A stretch of 64,000 bases of DNA from Capra hircus (Eukaryota > Chordata > Mammalia > Artiodactyla > Bovidae), in contig NC_030813.1 of NCBI RefSeq assembly GCF_001704415.2, positions 17,626,001 to 17,690,000 of the forward strand. The letters run 5' to 3'. Below the pieces are notes generated by a model. The model saw only the letters and a list, made by a program, of their open reading frames with translations. It was not told where the DNA came from and searched no databases. The position numbers were made by a program, and so were the translations under genes. Shown in pieces: positions 12,842-25,389 of this stretch; position 1 is the first letter of the stretch, and each line of letters opens with the position of its first letter.

Positions 12842-12962
12842 TGTCCCCTGGTCTTCAGGTCAAAAAGGAGATGGTAAAGTTCTTGTTCTTTGCGGAAACT
12901 CGACTTTTTCTAATCCTTCTATTTCCAAGATCAACATGGACTCTTAAGACTGATCTTGTTTC
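12842..12962 (-). other. SGMS2: Probable 5' UTR part of the SGMS2 ATG exon
   Basis: The bases directly 5' of the start codon (GGGGACAATGG) should be 5' UTR. Two acceptor-like sites are visible on the minus strand: TTTTATACTAG at about 12963-12973, and TTTTTGACCTGAAG ending near 12854. I prefer the first as the exon boundary but cannot settle it by eye. No in-frame upstream ATG extends the protein. Confidence 0.45.
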
Positions 12963-13888
12963 CTAGTATAAAACATAGATGGTCTCCATCTCTCTAGTGT
13001 TCCTCCTGGGCCACCATCTGCTATACGTTTACCACTTTCAGGAAAGGACGCCAATTTTCTTTCCCCCAAAGATGTTACTATTCCACCTGGAAAAACAAAA
13101 CAGAACTCTGTTCAGAAACCGTGCTTGTCCACTTGCCAACCATCCAAAACAAAAACATTATCAAAATAAGGAAATAAATACCAAAGCCATTTGCTTTATA
13201 AATATATCGTCAGAACATAGTTAAAAGCTGCTGAGATGGAGTTTATTTATAAAACACTGAATTGTTTCATCTCGGAATTCTTCTCTTTTTGAGCTGATTT
13301 CAGTATAAATAGGAACATTCTAATAAACAATTCCTTTTCAATTTCTTTAAATAAAAGTCAGGACCCAGCATTGCAAACACTTCATCAGACAGTATCACTT
13401 GTTGCTAACCATGAAGTCATAATAAGCCAGAACCTCCCCAGAGATCATATCATTCCTTCCTAACACGGCATCTTCTCTATGAAGCTTAAAGAATAAAAAA
13501 CTGTGATGAGTTGCTTACATGTATGGAGTAATTGTTACTCTGTGAATTTGTCGACTTTCTATGTTCATAGTAATCTTTAAGTGACTACTTTTCCGAACAT
13601 ATTCAAGATATTTTAAACGGTACTAACTCTGTTTATCCTTTTACAGTCAGAGATTCACACCATACAGAAGGAACGCTGACAGCCTATAAAATAACACAGT
13701 GAAAAGATACCAAAGCCTTCCTAGCTATGTCTCATTTAGGGAGCAAGTTATACTGGTTTCTGCAAGAAGAAAATAATTTACTACAACCAACATGGTGAAT
13801 TAGTAACTGAGAACATTTCCATGCAGCCATCATAATTTCTGTCCAACAATAGAAGCGGGCACCCAGAGGACCAGCTCAGAGGACTTAC

Positions 13889-13996
13889 CCACCAGGACAC
13901 CAGGGACGAGAGGTGCTCTCTGCTTGAAGCTCCACAGGCCCCAAAGAGCAGAGACTCCTCTCCACAGCACAGCGCACCAGCACCACCTCTTTTATA
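13889..13996 (-). promoter_or_regulatory. Candidate TATA promoter and short non-coding first exon upstream of SGMS2
   Basis: On the minus strand a TATAAAAG box lies at 13989-13996. About 100 nt downstream, at 13883-13888, is a perfect GTAAGT donor preceded by GGTGG. A start about 30 nt after the TATA box would give a first exon of roughly 70 nt (about 13889-13960) that could splice to the ATG exon about 0.9-1.0 kb downstream. SGMS2 is known to have alternative 5' non-coding exons, so this fits, but nothing here proves transcription. The stretch is not one of the repeats I recognise. Confidence 0.35.
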
Positions 13997-16244
13997 TGGG
14001 CCAGCAATACAGCTCCAGCTGTTCTCAATTTAGGAAAGCAGTATTTTCGTCCTGCTGTAGATCCCAGCCACCTGAAGAGGCTTCCAAACCTCGTAATTAG
14101 TCCCTTCGCAGAGGACACTGCACAACTTAAGCACAAGCTTTTGCATTTTAAAGACCTCCCTTTCAGAGTGACCTCAGGGGGTGGAAATTGGGAGGAGGAA
14201 AAAAAAAAGTGATGACAGCCAAGCCTTTATTTAACGAAACTGCAAGGAAAGAAAGTTAAAATGGCACAGATGGTATGGACAGGCAGTATTTGTTGACAGC
14301 TGTGAACGGCAAACAGATCAACCAGAAATGTTTACTGTGCACCTAAATGTCCCAACACTGAGGGATATGTACAGGCAAATAAAAAGAAGTTAAAAAAAAA
14401 AATACACGCCAACCAGAATGCCACCCAAAGAGCTCAAAGTCTAACTGAAGAGGCAGGACTGAAGTGATGAAGCTTTGAAGACTGACTGGCATATTGCAAG
14501 AAGGAGGAGGAGGTGGATGGCTAGATCAGAACGTAGCTCTAGTTGTGTCCCCAAAGACGTGTCCACAGAAAGGCGCTGTCCATTTCCGAGGAAGTGAAAG
14601 CAAGAGGAAAGTTAGCCTGGCAGGGCTAGGAGGATCCCTAAGAGATGGAGATCCGCTGAGAGCGAGTACCCCTCACCTTTCTCCTGGCCCTGGGTAAAGC
14701 CTCCAGATACTAAGGCATCAGAGCAGCGTGAGAAAGGACCAGGGCCCCTCTCGGTAAAATAGGTCTAACAGAGACTCTCTGCAGTGCCCTGGCTCAGTGT
14801 TGTGGGAAGACTAGGTATAACGAAGAGGCGCCTCAGTAAGGTATTTTCCAAAACAAACCATCAACACCATGGACAACTACTTCTAATGGAGGTACCGAAG
14901 CACTAGGTCAGCCATCGCTTGCTTCTTTTTGCCAACTTCAGGCTACACCACTCATAGCATCTTGCCAAACTATCATCCAAATTCCATCCAACTTCACTAC
15001 TCCACAACTGCTCTGAGTTTGATGTTTGTAGGGGAAAGAAGCTTGTAATTTTGAAACCCAGGTCCACTCTAGTAGACATACAGATGGTCTTTAAAAGGTA
15101 GCTACCTAATTCTGGAACATAGAATGTAGAACAGAAGAAAATAGTTGCCTTTTTTTTTTTTTTAATTTTAAAGAGGAAGCATCCAGCTATCTACCTACTG
15201 GGACAAGTGTGAGAATGACTGAAATAATTAATCATAAAGAGCTTTGTGCTCCTGGGAGGAAGAGCACTCTGTGAGTACAAAGCCTGTTTATTGTCATTAG
15301 TGGCAGGATTGATGTTTTCCTTGGGGTTTCATTAAGAAGATTAAATATACAAAGCAGATCATCATGTGTCAGCCAATCTTGGGACGCAGCGTTCATCATC
15401 ACGATGATCATTACAACATACTCATTCCCACGGTGAGAGTTTCCTACCAGCAAGTATCTGGAAAGTGACAAGAACCACAGCGGTTCCTTCTGAGGCTGGC
15501 AACCCCATTAGGTCATTTGTTTAGGGTATACTCCGCCAGAGCACAAGCAGATGAGAAGCTTTCCAAGTCTTCTTCCATTACAAAATACTGCAGGTTAGTC
15601 TAGATAATATTTTAAAAGTTTAAGATCCCTATAGACTAATCTTGCTTTTGAAGGCAAGTGCAAAACTCAGAAACTGTTAGTACAGTAACATTGCTTTGCT
15701 AGAGCTTTTTTTTTTTTTTTTTAAGAACAAAGTATGATTTACTCCAGAAATACAAGCTTGCAAATTAGGAAATGACTATAATTTGTATTTTACTAAATAC
15801 AAAGAAATGTAACCCAAAAAGATATGATCATCTTGAGTGATGTTTAAAAGGCACTGATAAAATTCAGTATCCACTTGATTTGGGGGGGTAGAAAGCACTC
15901 AACAGGAGGAACAAAAGTACATATATATACAGCTCTGCTCTTTCAATGCCAAAATCACAATTTTAGCTGTGTAATATGTGTTCTAATATCTAGCGGGAAA
16001 AAACATCCTATACTTTTCATCCCTAAGGGAACTTCAGGATCTGTCAAATTATACGAAAATACATACTTTTGCTTATATGTTTTATTTTACCTCTATTATA
16101 CCATAAAGGGTTTGATCTTACCATATTAAAATACATTAATCACTTTCTCTTAATAATCCCAGTAGTATTTTTCAATAGTAATTTGACAAAATGATTCTAT
16201 GCTTCATCAAGGAGTAAAAATGGGAGCAGCAGAAGCTTTGTATC
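13997..16244. other. Non-coding sequence 5' of SGMS2
   Basis: Mostly unique, with no recognisable gene. Short T and A runs occur at 15150 and 15708. About 14745-14860 is weakly MIR-like. Confidence 0.5.
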
Positions 16245-16556
16245 AGTAGATATTGCATTACACAACTAATATTGGGGCAATGGCACCCAGTTATTCTATT
16301 TCGGGAATTTATCCCAAGGAAATAAGGATGTACATAAAATATTTCTATAAGTATGCTTTCAATACATTTATAAGCAGAAATTGGAAACACTCTAATATCC
16401 AACAATAGGGAGTTAAATAAATTACAGCCATCATAATATACTTAACGCACTGTATTTGGATACAGAAACTACCAAACTGTGAGACAAGTCTATAAATTCT
16501 ATAGAAAAAGGATGCAGTATCGAATTAGGTACAGATTTAGATCTGGATAAGTGTAG
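16245..16556 (+). mobile_element. Old L1 3'-end fragment
   Basis: Phrases such as GGGAATTTATCCCAAGGAAAT, GGAAACACTCTAATATCCAAC and AATAGGGAGTTAAATAAATTA are those of the ORF2 end and 3' flank of old L1 families. Heavily decayed. Confidence 0.6.
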
Positions 16557-16558
16557 AG

Positions 16559-16679
16559 GGCTTCCCTGGCAGTTCAGATGGTAATGAATCTGCCTATAAC
16601 GCAGGAGACCCCAGTTCGATTCCTAGGTTAGGAAGATCCCCTGGAGAAGGGATAGGCTACCTACTCCAGAATTATTGAG
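16559..16679 (+). mobile_element. Bov-tA SINE, 3' truncated, first of a tandem pair
   Basis: A tRNA-like head and first body part end at ACTCCAGAATTATTGA, where a second copy begins. Confidence 0.85.
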
Positions 16680-16817
16680 CTTCCCTGGTGGCTCAGATGG
16701 TAAAGAATCTGCCCGCAATGCGGAAGACCTGGGTTCGATCCCTGGGATGGGAAGATCCCCTGGAGGAGAGCATGGCAACCCATTTCAGTATTCTTGCCTC
16801 AGTAATTCCTATCAGAG
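16680..16817 (+). mobile_element. Bov-tA SINE, 3' truncated, second of a tandem pair
   Basis: The head GCTTCCCTGGTGGCTCAGAT is well kept and the B-box GGTTCGATCCC is intact. The copy stops after GTATTCTTGCC and is followed at once by a reverse BovB tail. Confidence 0.88.
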
Positions 16818-16819
16818 GT

Positions 16820-17374
16820 TCAGCTCAGTTCAGTCGCTCAGTCGTGTCCGACTCTTTGCAACCCCATGAATCGCAGCACGCCAGGCCTCCCTGCCTATCA
16901 CCAACTCCTGGAGTGCACCCAGACTCACGTCCATCGAGTCGGTGATGCCATCCAGCCATCTTATCCTCTCTTGTCCCCTTCTCCTCCTGCCCTCAATCCC
17001 TCCCAGCATCAGAGTCTTTTCCAATGAGTCAACTCTTCACATGAGGTAGCCAAAGTACTGGAGTTTCAGCGTCAGCATCAGTCCTTCCAAAGAAATCCCA
17101 GGGCTGATTTCCTTCAGAGTGGACTGGTTGGATCTCCTTGCAGTCCAAGGGACTCTCAAGAGTCTTCTCCAACACCACAGTTCAAAAGCATCAATTCTTC
17201 AGCACTCAGCCTTCTTCACAGTCCAACTCTCACATCCATACATGACCACTGGAAAAACCATAGCCTTGACTAGACGGACCTTTGTTGGCAAAGTAATGTC
17301 TCTGCTTTTCAATATGCTATCTAGGTTGGTCATAACTTTTCTTCCAAGGAGTAAGCGTCTTTTAATCTCATGGT
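16820..17374 (-). mobile_element. BovB LINE 3' fragment
   Basis: This is the reverse complement of about 555 nt of the BovB C-terminal coding region and terminus, beginning at the (TCAGT)n end. Parts are still open in reverse (YGCESWTVKKAE). Truncated at its 5' end. Confidence 0.92.
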
Positions 17375-17899
17375 CTACCAAAAATGGAAAAGGAGCAATG
17401 TGACAGAGGTTCAAGGCTTGAAGAAAAGGTGCAAGTGTGAGGCTCATGACTCACTCCCAGTTCTGATCTGAGGCTCCCGGCCAGCATTCCACAGAGGAGA
17501 CTAAGCACAGACATGCGCTCCAGTCAACAGGCTAAGAAGCACGTTGCTTGTTAAAGTTGTATGTTGACCTGGTTGTACATTTAGAGTGGTTAAAAAGATA
17601 AGATGTATTAAGTGTGTAAATACAGTTTAAAAGTTAAGGAAACTTATTGAAGTCTATATGTGGGTTTCAATGTTTAAAAAGATGTAATCTGTTGAAGATA
17701 GAGGTTAAACACTGACCAAAGATAATGTGTTGCTAACATCCTCAAATTACAATTATGAATGAAAGAGACTTAGATGTTGCTTAAAGGCTTAAGAATAACA
17801 AGGTTTTGAAACAGAGTTGAATGATCAATGGAAACAAAAGAGCTGATGAGTTTCTTAACAGACTACTAAAGCTTTACCAGCCCTTAAAAAAGAAAACCC

Positions 17900-18238
17900 A
17901 GGGGGCTTCCCTGGTGGTTCAGCGTAAAGAGGCTGCCTTCCAATATAGGAGACACAGATCCGATCCCTGATCCTGGAAGATCCCACATGCTGCAGAGCAA
18001 CTAACACCCTGCCCCACAGTTACTGAGCTTGTACTCTGGAGCCTGGGAGCTGCAGCTACTGAGCTCACATGGGCAACTACTGAAGCCTGTGCACCCTAGA
18101 GCCTGTACTCCACCAGAGAAGCCACCACAGTGAGAAGCCTGAACAAACAATTAGAGAGTAGCCTGTGCAGCAACCAAGACCTGGCATGGAAATCAATCAA
18201 TCAATAGATAAAATTTTAAAAAGAAAAAAAAAAAAAAC
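17900..18238 (+). mobile_element. CHR-type SINE, long form
   Basis: A tRNA-like head (GCTTCCCTGGTGGTTCAGCG) is followed by the repeated CTACTGAGC / GAAGCC body of the longer cetartiodactyl SINE and an A-rich tail with TCAA repeats. Confidence 0.8.
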
Positions 18239-18375
18239 AATTGTTACCATAAAGCCATGAAAAAGTCAAGCTGTAGAATAAAACAAACACAATATAATAG
18301 TTTCCAAATATGTGTCAGGCACTGTGCTTTGGGCATTATATAATTAATCCTTAGAACAACATTAGGAAATATTTT

Positions 18376-18652
18376 TAAATATTTATTTATTTGGCTGTGT
18401 TGGGTCTTAGTTGTGGCACACGGCTCTCCCTTGCATGACTCGGGATCTTTCAGCGTGGCACACAGACTCTCTAGTGATGGCAAGCAGCCTCAGGGGTTGA
18501 CGCACGTGGGCTCCAGCACGCACAGGGAGCATGCAGGCTTAGTTGCTCTGCGGCACGTGGGATCTTAGCTCCCCGACCAGAGATCGAACCTACCGAACCT
18601 ACCCTGCATTGCAAGGCGCTTTTCTCAACCGCGGGACCACCAGGGAAATCCC
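18376..18652 (-). mobile_element. CHR-type SINE, long form
   Basis: A reverse-oriented copy ends in ACCACCAGGGAAATCCC. A perfect 12-bp duplication AGGAAATATTTT flanks it at 18364-18375 and 18653-18664. Confidence 0.9.
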
Positions 18653-18679
18653 AGGAAATATTTTAAAAAAAAGAAATTG

Positions 18680-18785
18680 AGATCATGTGAAATGCTCAAG
18701 GTCAGACAGGGAGGGAGTGGCAGAGCTCAGATCTGAACCAAGAATTCGATCTCAGGAGTCCCTGTTCTGTCACAGAGGTCAACAA
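18680..18785 (-). mobile_element. MIR fragment
   Basis: CTCAAGGTCAGACAGGGAG, GTGGCAGAGCTCAGATCTGAACC and AGTCCCTGTTCTGTC follow the reverse of the MIR 5' half. An ancient mammalian SINE. Confidence 0.6.
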
Positions 18786-19667
18786 TATAGTCAGTGAAAA
18801 AGATCGAGACAATCAATTACAAGGGTTTTTTTTTTTTAAAAAGGAGAGAGGCATAAACACATAGGAAAGTCTCCAGATAATATAGGCATTTTTAAATCTT
18901 CATAATTTTGAAAAAATTAATATAGACTTAGAAAAAAAATTTAATATATAAATCACCCCTCTTGAGGGGAGAGGGGAGGAGCATGTGAAATATTTCCCTG
19001 TCATCCATATTTCCCTTTTAATTATAATTACTGTAGCAAACACACCACTATATTAAATTTATATTACAGATATATTGCTATGTTAACAGGATCCCAGCTG
19101 AGCTAAGAAATTTTACACCTATAAAAGTTTTTTCAGAGACCAAGACATCTTAGCTTTTCCTTACTAACATTCTTAGAGCTTAATTTACTTGTAAAAATCC
19201 TCCTGCCTAAAATGGATAGGCATTAGTTAGTATGATTACAGAACAAGGGTGCCTTATGAGTCATGGCATTCTATTTCAAAAATGCCCATAAAATTTGCTA
19301 AACATTTTTACTAACAAGTTCTTGAAAACTGAAAAGAAGACCCACTATTTAATTAAAAAAAAAATGATCGTGTATATTTGTGAAATACTTTCCCAACAAA
19401 AGTTACATGGAAAGGCATCCTTGCCAGACCCTTATAGGTCCCACATCTGTATAAGAGTACAGATTTAAATCAGGGAAACAGGCAGGCCTAGAAGTTAGCT
19501 TTGTGACACTATTCTGAGAATGAACTGGGAAAAAAAGACTTAATTTAAAAGACAAGAATTAAAAAAGCAGCTACTATGATGATTGTAATTCTGAACTTGG
19601 GAAGAGTGATGCTTGGGTAGAGAACAAACATTTTGATTTCTGGTACTACTTTGCTATCCCACACTAA

Positions 19668-20453
19668 AATGCAGATGACACCACCCTTATGACAGAAAGT
19701 GAAGAGGAACTAAAAAGCCTCTTGATGAAAGTGAAAGAGGAGAGCGAAAAAGTTGGCTTAAAGCTCAACATTTAGAAAACGAAGATCATGGCATCTGGTC
19801 CCATCACTTCATGGGAAATAGATGGGGAAACAGTGGAAACAGTGTCAGACTTTATTTTGGGGGGACTCCAAAATCACTACATACAGTGATTGCAGCCATG
19901 AAGTTAAAAGACACTTACTCCTTGGAAGAAAAGTTTTGACCAACCTAGACAGTATATTCAAAAGCAGAGACATTACTTTGTCGACTAAGGTCCGTCTAGT
20001 CAAGGCTATGGTTTTTCCTGTGGTCATGTATGGATGTGAGAGTTGGACTGTGAAGAAGGCTGAGCACCGAAGAATTGATGCTTTTGAACCGTGGTGTTGA
20101 AGAAGACTCTTGAGAGTCCCTTGGACTGCAAGGAGATCCAACCAGTCCTTTCTGAAGGAGATCAGCCTTGGGATTTCTTTGGAAGGAATGATGCTGAAGC
20201 TGAAACTCCAGTACTTTGGCCACCTCATGCGAAGAGTTGACTCATTGGAAAAGACTCTGATGCTGGGAGGGACTGGGGGCAGGAGGAGAAGGGGACGACT
20301 GAGGATGAGATGGCTGGATGGCATTACTGACTCGATGGACGTGAGTCTGAGTAAACTCTGGGAGTTGGTGATGGACAGGGAAGCCTGGCGTGCTGCAGTT
20401 CACGGGGTCGCAAAGTGTCGGACACGACTGAGCGACTGAACTGAACTGAACTA
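19668..20453 (+). mobile_element. BovB LINE 3' fragment
   Basis: It starts just inside the reverse transcriptase active-site box (GCAGATGACACC, the ADD-T residues) and runs to the ACTGA-rich terminus. A young, well-kept copy with long open pieces, but a stop interrupts the ORF (CCGTGGTGTTGA near 20100) and G insertions lie at about 19859. Confidence 0.93.
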
Positions 20454-20499
20454 AGATAGACTAGACAACTTTAGTTCTGTAACTAGTTGTTATAAGAGG

Positions 20500-20730
20500 A
20501 AGACTCAGCCTAGCAGTGGTGGTTGCTGGTGGGAATGGAGAGAGATTGCAAATAGGCTGCCATTTTCCTTTTGGGGCGATGGAAATGTTCTAAAATTAGA
20601 TCATGATGGTGGCTGCTCAATTCTGTAAATTTACTAAATATCATTCAATTATATGCTTAAAACACATACATTTTATAGAATGAAAGTCATAACTCAATTA
20701 AGCTTTACTCTTTAAAAAAAAAAAACAAAA
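20500..20730 (+). mobile_element. Old L1 3' UTR fragment
   Basis: TGGTTGCTGGTGGGAATGG, GATGGAAATGTTCTAAAATT and the terminal TCATAACTCAATTAAGC plus A12 are typical of an old L1 3' UTR. Confidence 0.65.
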
Positions 20731-23700
20731 CACACCCATAGCCCATCAAGACACATAATTTCTAAAGAATTAGAAACCAAAGACTATGTTCTGTTCTGTT
20801 ATTATATATTAGAGGCTCACTTATCCCTTTAAAGTGTTGTTATTTACCAGCTGAGCACTTCCTTCAGCAGTGACTGAAATAACATACATTTTAAAGTTTT
20901 CTATAGATAGGATCAAGAACCAGCCAATAAAATGCAAACTGTTTAACAAAATTTGTGTAAACTGTGCTCCAAAAATAAACTGGTAAGTAAATAAGATGAA
21001 GTGACAAAAAACAGATGGGTTTTCTAACAGAATTCATCAAACTTTACTACGAGTTGGATCTCCAGGGGGAAAAGTGAGGGTCTGTTTTCTCTCTCACTAT
21101 TTAAAAAAAATTGGTCCCTTTAACTAGCGAGGTAGTTTAATACTTGTTGAAATGAATATTTATTGACACAGAGCAAATATTAGCTGTGCAAATTTGAAAA
21201 CAATAAATTTGGACTCGGAGTATTTCACAAGAAGTGATCATCTGGGGTCTGTCCACAGGGCAGAGCAGCACTCGGCCAGCAGTAACTGTTTCTGATGTCA
21301 TCCAGTTTGATAGAATAAAGTACCTTCACTAAAATACGCTGTGCAAAGTGTTCCATAGGATGTTTTCAATCTTGTCTTCTATTTCTTGTCCATCTTTTTA
21401 TTTATGGCTGGAGAATTCCAAAGATTAGATCCAATTCCAGGAGAGGAATCTTAGAGGTGGAGTCCCAGGGAAAGACAGTTTTAACAATCCCTGGTACATT
21501 GTAGAACACGTGGTAAGAAGGAAAATGAATGAACAAATACGTAAATAAAGGAATGAGCAAGTAGATGGACAGACTGGATAAGTAATCAGACAGACGGATA
21601 AGACCCTGAAGATAGAAGACGGCTATAAAACAAGGTCTAAAGCTAGGGAATGTTTCAAATAATCCTTTATGTTTCTTGGGGATATACTCTAAATCAGAGA
21701 TTCTCAGAGTTAAGGGGTGGAGTGGGGGAACACATGTTTTTCCCAAATACTGGATGATATCTTCCCCAGGCCCCTTTCCCCGCCTCCATTCCTGATACAT
21801 CTAGGAGTTCAGAGAATTTCTGGAGGGTGAGGGTCGGTGGGCTTTCCAGGTGGGTTCTCCCACCTTTGCCTGTGTGTCTGAAGGGTTTAGAAGAAAGAAC
21901 CAGACAGGAAACTTCTGCTTCCCACCCCTTTATGTATTTACAGCCCGCATGATAAACCCAGGACCCTGGAGAATAAGTAAAGAGGGCCGAAGTCTGGTAT
22001 TTGTGGTAAAATGCTTACATCTACTGCAGCAGGCAAGCAAAAAACCTTCCTGATAATTTAAACAGACATTTGTACCTTTAACAACCTGAACTGTGATTCT
22101 ATTAATTTCCGAGCAACCCTGTCCAAGAGGTGTTTGGCCAGAGAATTATTCCGCGCTAACTGGTACCACCTGTTCCCTGTTTAATGGTCAAACAAAAGTC
22201 GAAGGCTCGGGCTTAGCAGAAACGCCCTGGGGGCTGTATCAGAAAGGTTAACGCTAACAGCCTAACTGAACAACAGTGGTAATTATCTGCTGCTTCATCT
22301 CTAGCTTCCGTATATACCCCAAAGATTTACACACCTAGAAACTGATTCCCGTAGGTTTTAATAATTATTACTCTGTAGTAGGAGCCTGCACAGATTACCT
22401 ACTCAAGTGTGAGGTTTCTAAAAATCATAAAAAAAAAAAAATTCCATTTAATATTTTCAAAAGAGTGTGGAACTTAACATTTTCTTCTAACCCTGGCTGG
22501 TCTAGGAGCAAAGCAGAAGCTGGGTCTAACAGCTTAACCTTTACACTGTCTAAAACATATATTTTCTAAGCCATATTAGAGATCTCATTCTAAATGAATA
22601 AACAGATCACAGTCAAAGTCAACAGCAATTTCTTCGTCAACATCAACAACAACAAACTTTCTAGATTTGGAAGCGTAGTCTCTTACACTAGGAAAACTGT
22701 GAGAAGAAAAAAAGAACACTTTCTTCAAAATAATTTCATAACTCTTTCCTTTAATAAAGCTCCTTTACCACATGCCTTTCAGATTATTTTAAAATATACC
22801 TTTTGATTTCTTCCTTTACCATGTCGTGACCAAACTTGGTGTCTGTTTTATACAATTTCAAAAAGTTTGCATAAATAATTAACAGGCTATTTAAATGAGT
22901 ATTAAAAAAACTGACATCTTGGAACTTTGCTTGATGTTTATGAATACATTAGAAGAAAGTCTTAGCACTCAGAGATTTAAGTGAAGTTATCTTTAAGCAA
23001 GAATCTATAGGAAGGAGTTAAATAATCCTGCTCTAGGGTGGAGGCAAAGGGGAGACTTCAGGACAAACGTTTAACCTGGGGCTGTGGTTAGCACATTTTA
23101 TAGTTGTAAACAGAGGCAAATACCTAAGAACAGGAAGCTTACTCAATCCCCAGGGCTGCTGAAGGAACGGCACCTAGGTACACTTGAACACAATCTCCTT
23201 GTAGAGGTCTAAAGTCTAGAATCAGACATTTTAATATGCATTAAAATACAATGGGTTCCTTGTTACTATATTTCTGCTTAGTGCACTGTGTCAACAAAAC
23301 AAGAAATAGCTTAAAACAGCCTCAGAGATGAAGGGGAACACTTTCTGTTAGCAAGAATTAAATCACTGAAAAGTGAAGGAAAAGGGAGGTTCTAGAGTCT
23401 GCACCCTCAGCAGGTTAGTCCCATTTGCTTGCTGCATTTGGGGTGTGGTGTTCTCCAGGCTTTGGCAGAGGGCAAGGAGAGCAGGAGGGCCAGACAGCTC
23501 CTCAAGTCCTGCGCTGCAGCCCATCTGGCGTCCTTAAGGCAGAGCACAGTTTCATATAAGGGGAGGAAAAAGTAGGAGAGGAAAGCAGGCATGGAAGAGC
23601 CAAGAGAAGCCTGTATAAAGCCTCCGTTTCTCATTCTCTTATGCCAACCACAAAAAGGTTCTTTTGCATGACTGGCCGAATAAGCCACTGCTTTCAAATG

Positions 23701-24933
23701 GTATGAGGCTATAAAAAGGAATACTTTCTCCAAAGCCATTAAGGTCACTACACTTGGCTTCCAGAACTTAAACTACTATGTTGTATTTCAATAAATTATT
23801 TCTTGCTCAAAAGCACTTATTTGACCAATGTTTCCAACCTTGGCTTTGGTTTCTGCCAATAACTCCAACACAAAGAATGGCGCCCATGGAGAAAAAGGCA
23901 GCAAGAGTAACTTAAAAGATGGAAATCCTGAGTCTAACAATGCCACGTTTAACAAGTCTGAGGAATGCCAGTGAATGTTAGAATTGGGATTTGAAATAGA
24001 TCTCTAAAATATTTATCTACTGAATTTTTACTTATCCTAATAAATTAAGGAAAAGAAGAGACTGTCACAAAATGTTTATTTCTTTCATTTTCACCAGAAA
24101 GTTTGCATATTAAAAAAACTCACTTGAAGAAAATAAAAGAAATTTGGTTTATACATCACAGCATTTAAATATTATTTTAGGAAATATTAGTAAATACTTG
24201 GATATTCAGAATAACTGCCAACAGACATGGTCTGCTAAGGAAAACAAGGCTGTTCAGAGGTAAAAGCTGGAAAGTTGCAAAGTCTCATCAACAAATGTGT
24301 CTTCTGTCTGTTCTACTAAATGTCCCCTGTATGGAGCTTGAATCCTCTACCACAAAGCATAGGTGGCTGTTGGTATGATAAAGACCATATCTGAGTGATT
24401 ATCTACATACCATTGGTTTTGCAGTGACCCTTAACCCTTAGCCAACTGCCCGTTTCCCTTAAACAAAAATCCGGAACAGAATACACAGTTCTATTTTGTA
24501 TTTCTCTTAGAAATACCATAACACGAGAAATTTTGTTCTAATATACCCAAGCTATCCCTCCAGGAGGTAGTTAGAAAAAGAGAGAAAAGAGTTTGGAAAG
24601 AAAGATTCAAGAAAATGAGTCAGAGGTTTTACAAGGAACCCTGAGAAGAGAAAGGCAATGCAGACAAGTATAGATACCAGAGCTGACTCAAATGGCTTCT
24701 AGGGGCCCAGAGTATGTCCCATAAAAGGGCACTTACAGCCTGGGGAGTGCAGAGGGGCACTGGAGGTGAGTGAGCATCAGTCCTTTTCAGCAAAACCAGG
24801 AGAGCTCCAAGGAGTTGGATAGAAAACCAAGAAAGTGTGGTAGGGATGGGGGGGTGAAGGGGGAGTTGACACTGTTAAACAGTAACATAACTTTGAAAGT
24901 ATGGGGACTACCTTTACTGAAACATTTCTATCT
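20731..24933. other. 4.2 kb without gene or confident repeat
   Basis: The longest repeat-poor block of the window. ORFs are short, without family resemblance or codon bias that I can see. Nothing supports a gene, but distant regulatory elements cannot be excluded. Confidence 0.5.
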
Positions 24934-24946
24934 GAGCAATAGCAAA

Positions 24947-25376
24947 GAAGATAAGTGAAAGTGTTAGTTGCTCAGTCGTGCTTGACTCTTTGCAACCCCA
25001 CTGACTGTAGCCTGCCAGGCTCCTCTGTCCATGGAATGCTCCAGGCAAGAATACTGGAGGGTGTTGCCATGCTCTTCTCCAGGGGATCTTCCCAACCCAG
25101 GGATTGAACCTGGGTCTCCTGCATTGCAGGCAGATTCTTTACCATCTGAGCCAACTGGGAGCGAGTGAGTGAAAGTCGCTTAGTCGTGTCCGACTCTTTG
25201 CGACCCCATGGACTACACAGTCCAGGGGATTCTCCAGGCCAGAATACTGGAGTGGTAGCCTTTCCCTTCTCCAGGGGATCTTCCCAACCCAGGGATCAAA
25301 CGCAGGTCTCCCACATTGCAGGTGGATTCTTTACCAACTGAGCCACAAGGGAAGCCCAAGCCACCTGGGAAGCCCC
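24947..25376 (-). mobile_element. Two Bov-tA SINEs in tandem inside one target duplication
   Basis: Two reverse-oriented Bov-tA units abut at about 25162. Both have intact B-boxes (reverse CAGGGATTGAACC and CAGGGATCAAACG). A 13-bp near-perfect repeat, GAGCAATAGCAAA at 24934-24946 and GAGCAATAGTAAA at 25377-25389, encloses both units. They therefore look like one insertion event or one nested event. Confidence 0.88.
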
Positions 25377-25389
25377 GAGCAATAGTAAA

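Noticed and set aside
16680..16760. tRNA-like sequences with A/B boxes
   Set aside because: These are heads of Bov-tA and CHR SINEs, not functional tRNA genes. They lack a complete cloverleaf and terminator context.
19822..20439. Apparent reverse transcriptase-like ORFs
   Set aside because: These are pieces of a truncated BovB with an internal stop, not a functional host gene.
24947..25376. Evenly spaced direct repeats that might suggest an array
   Set aside because: The repeat units are two dispersed SINEs of about 210 bp, not a CRISPR or satellite array.
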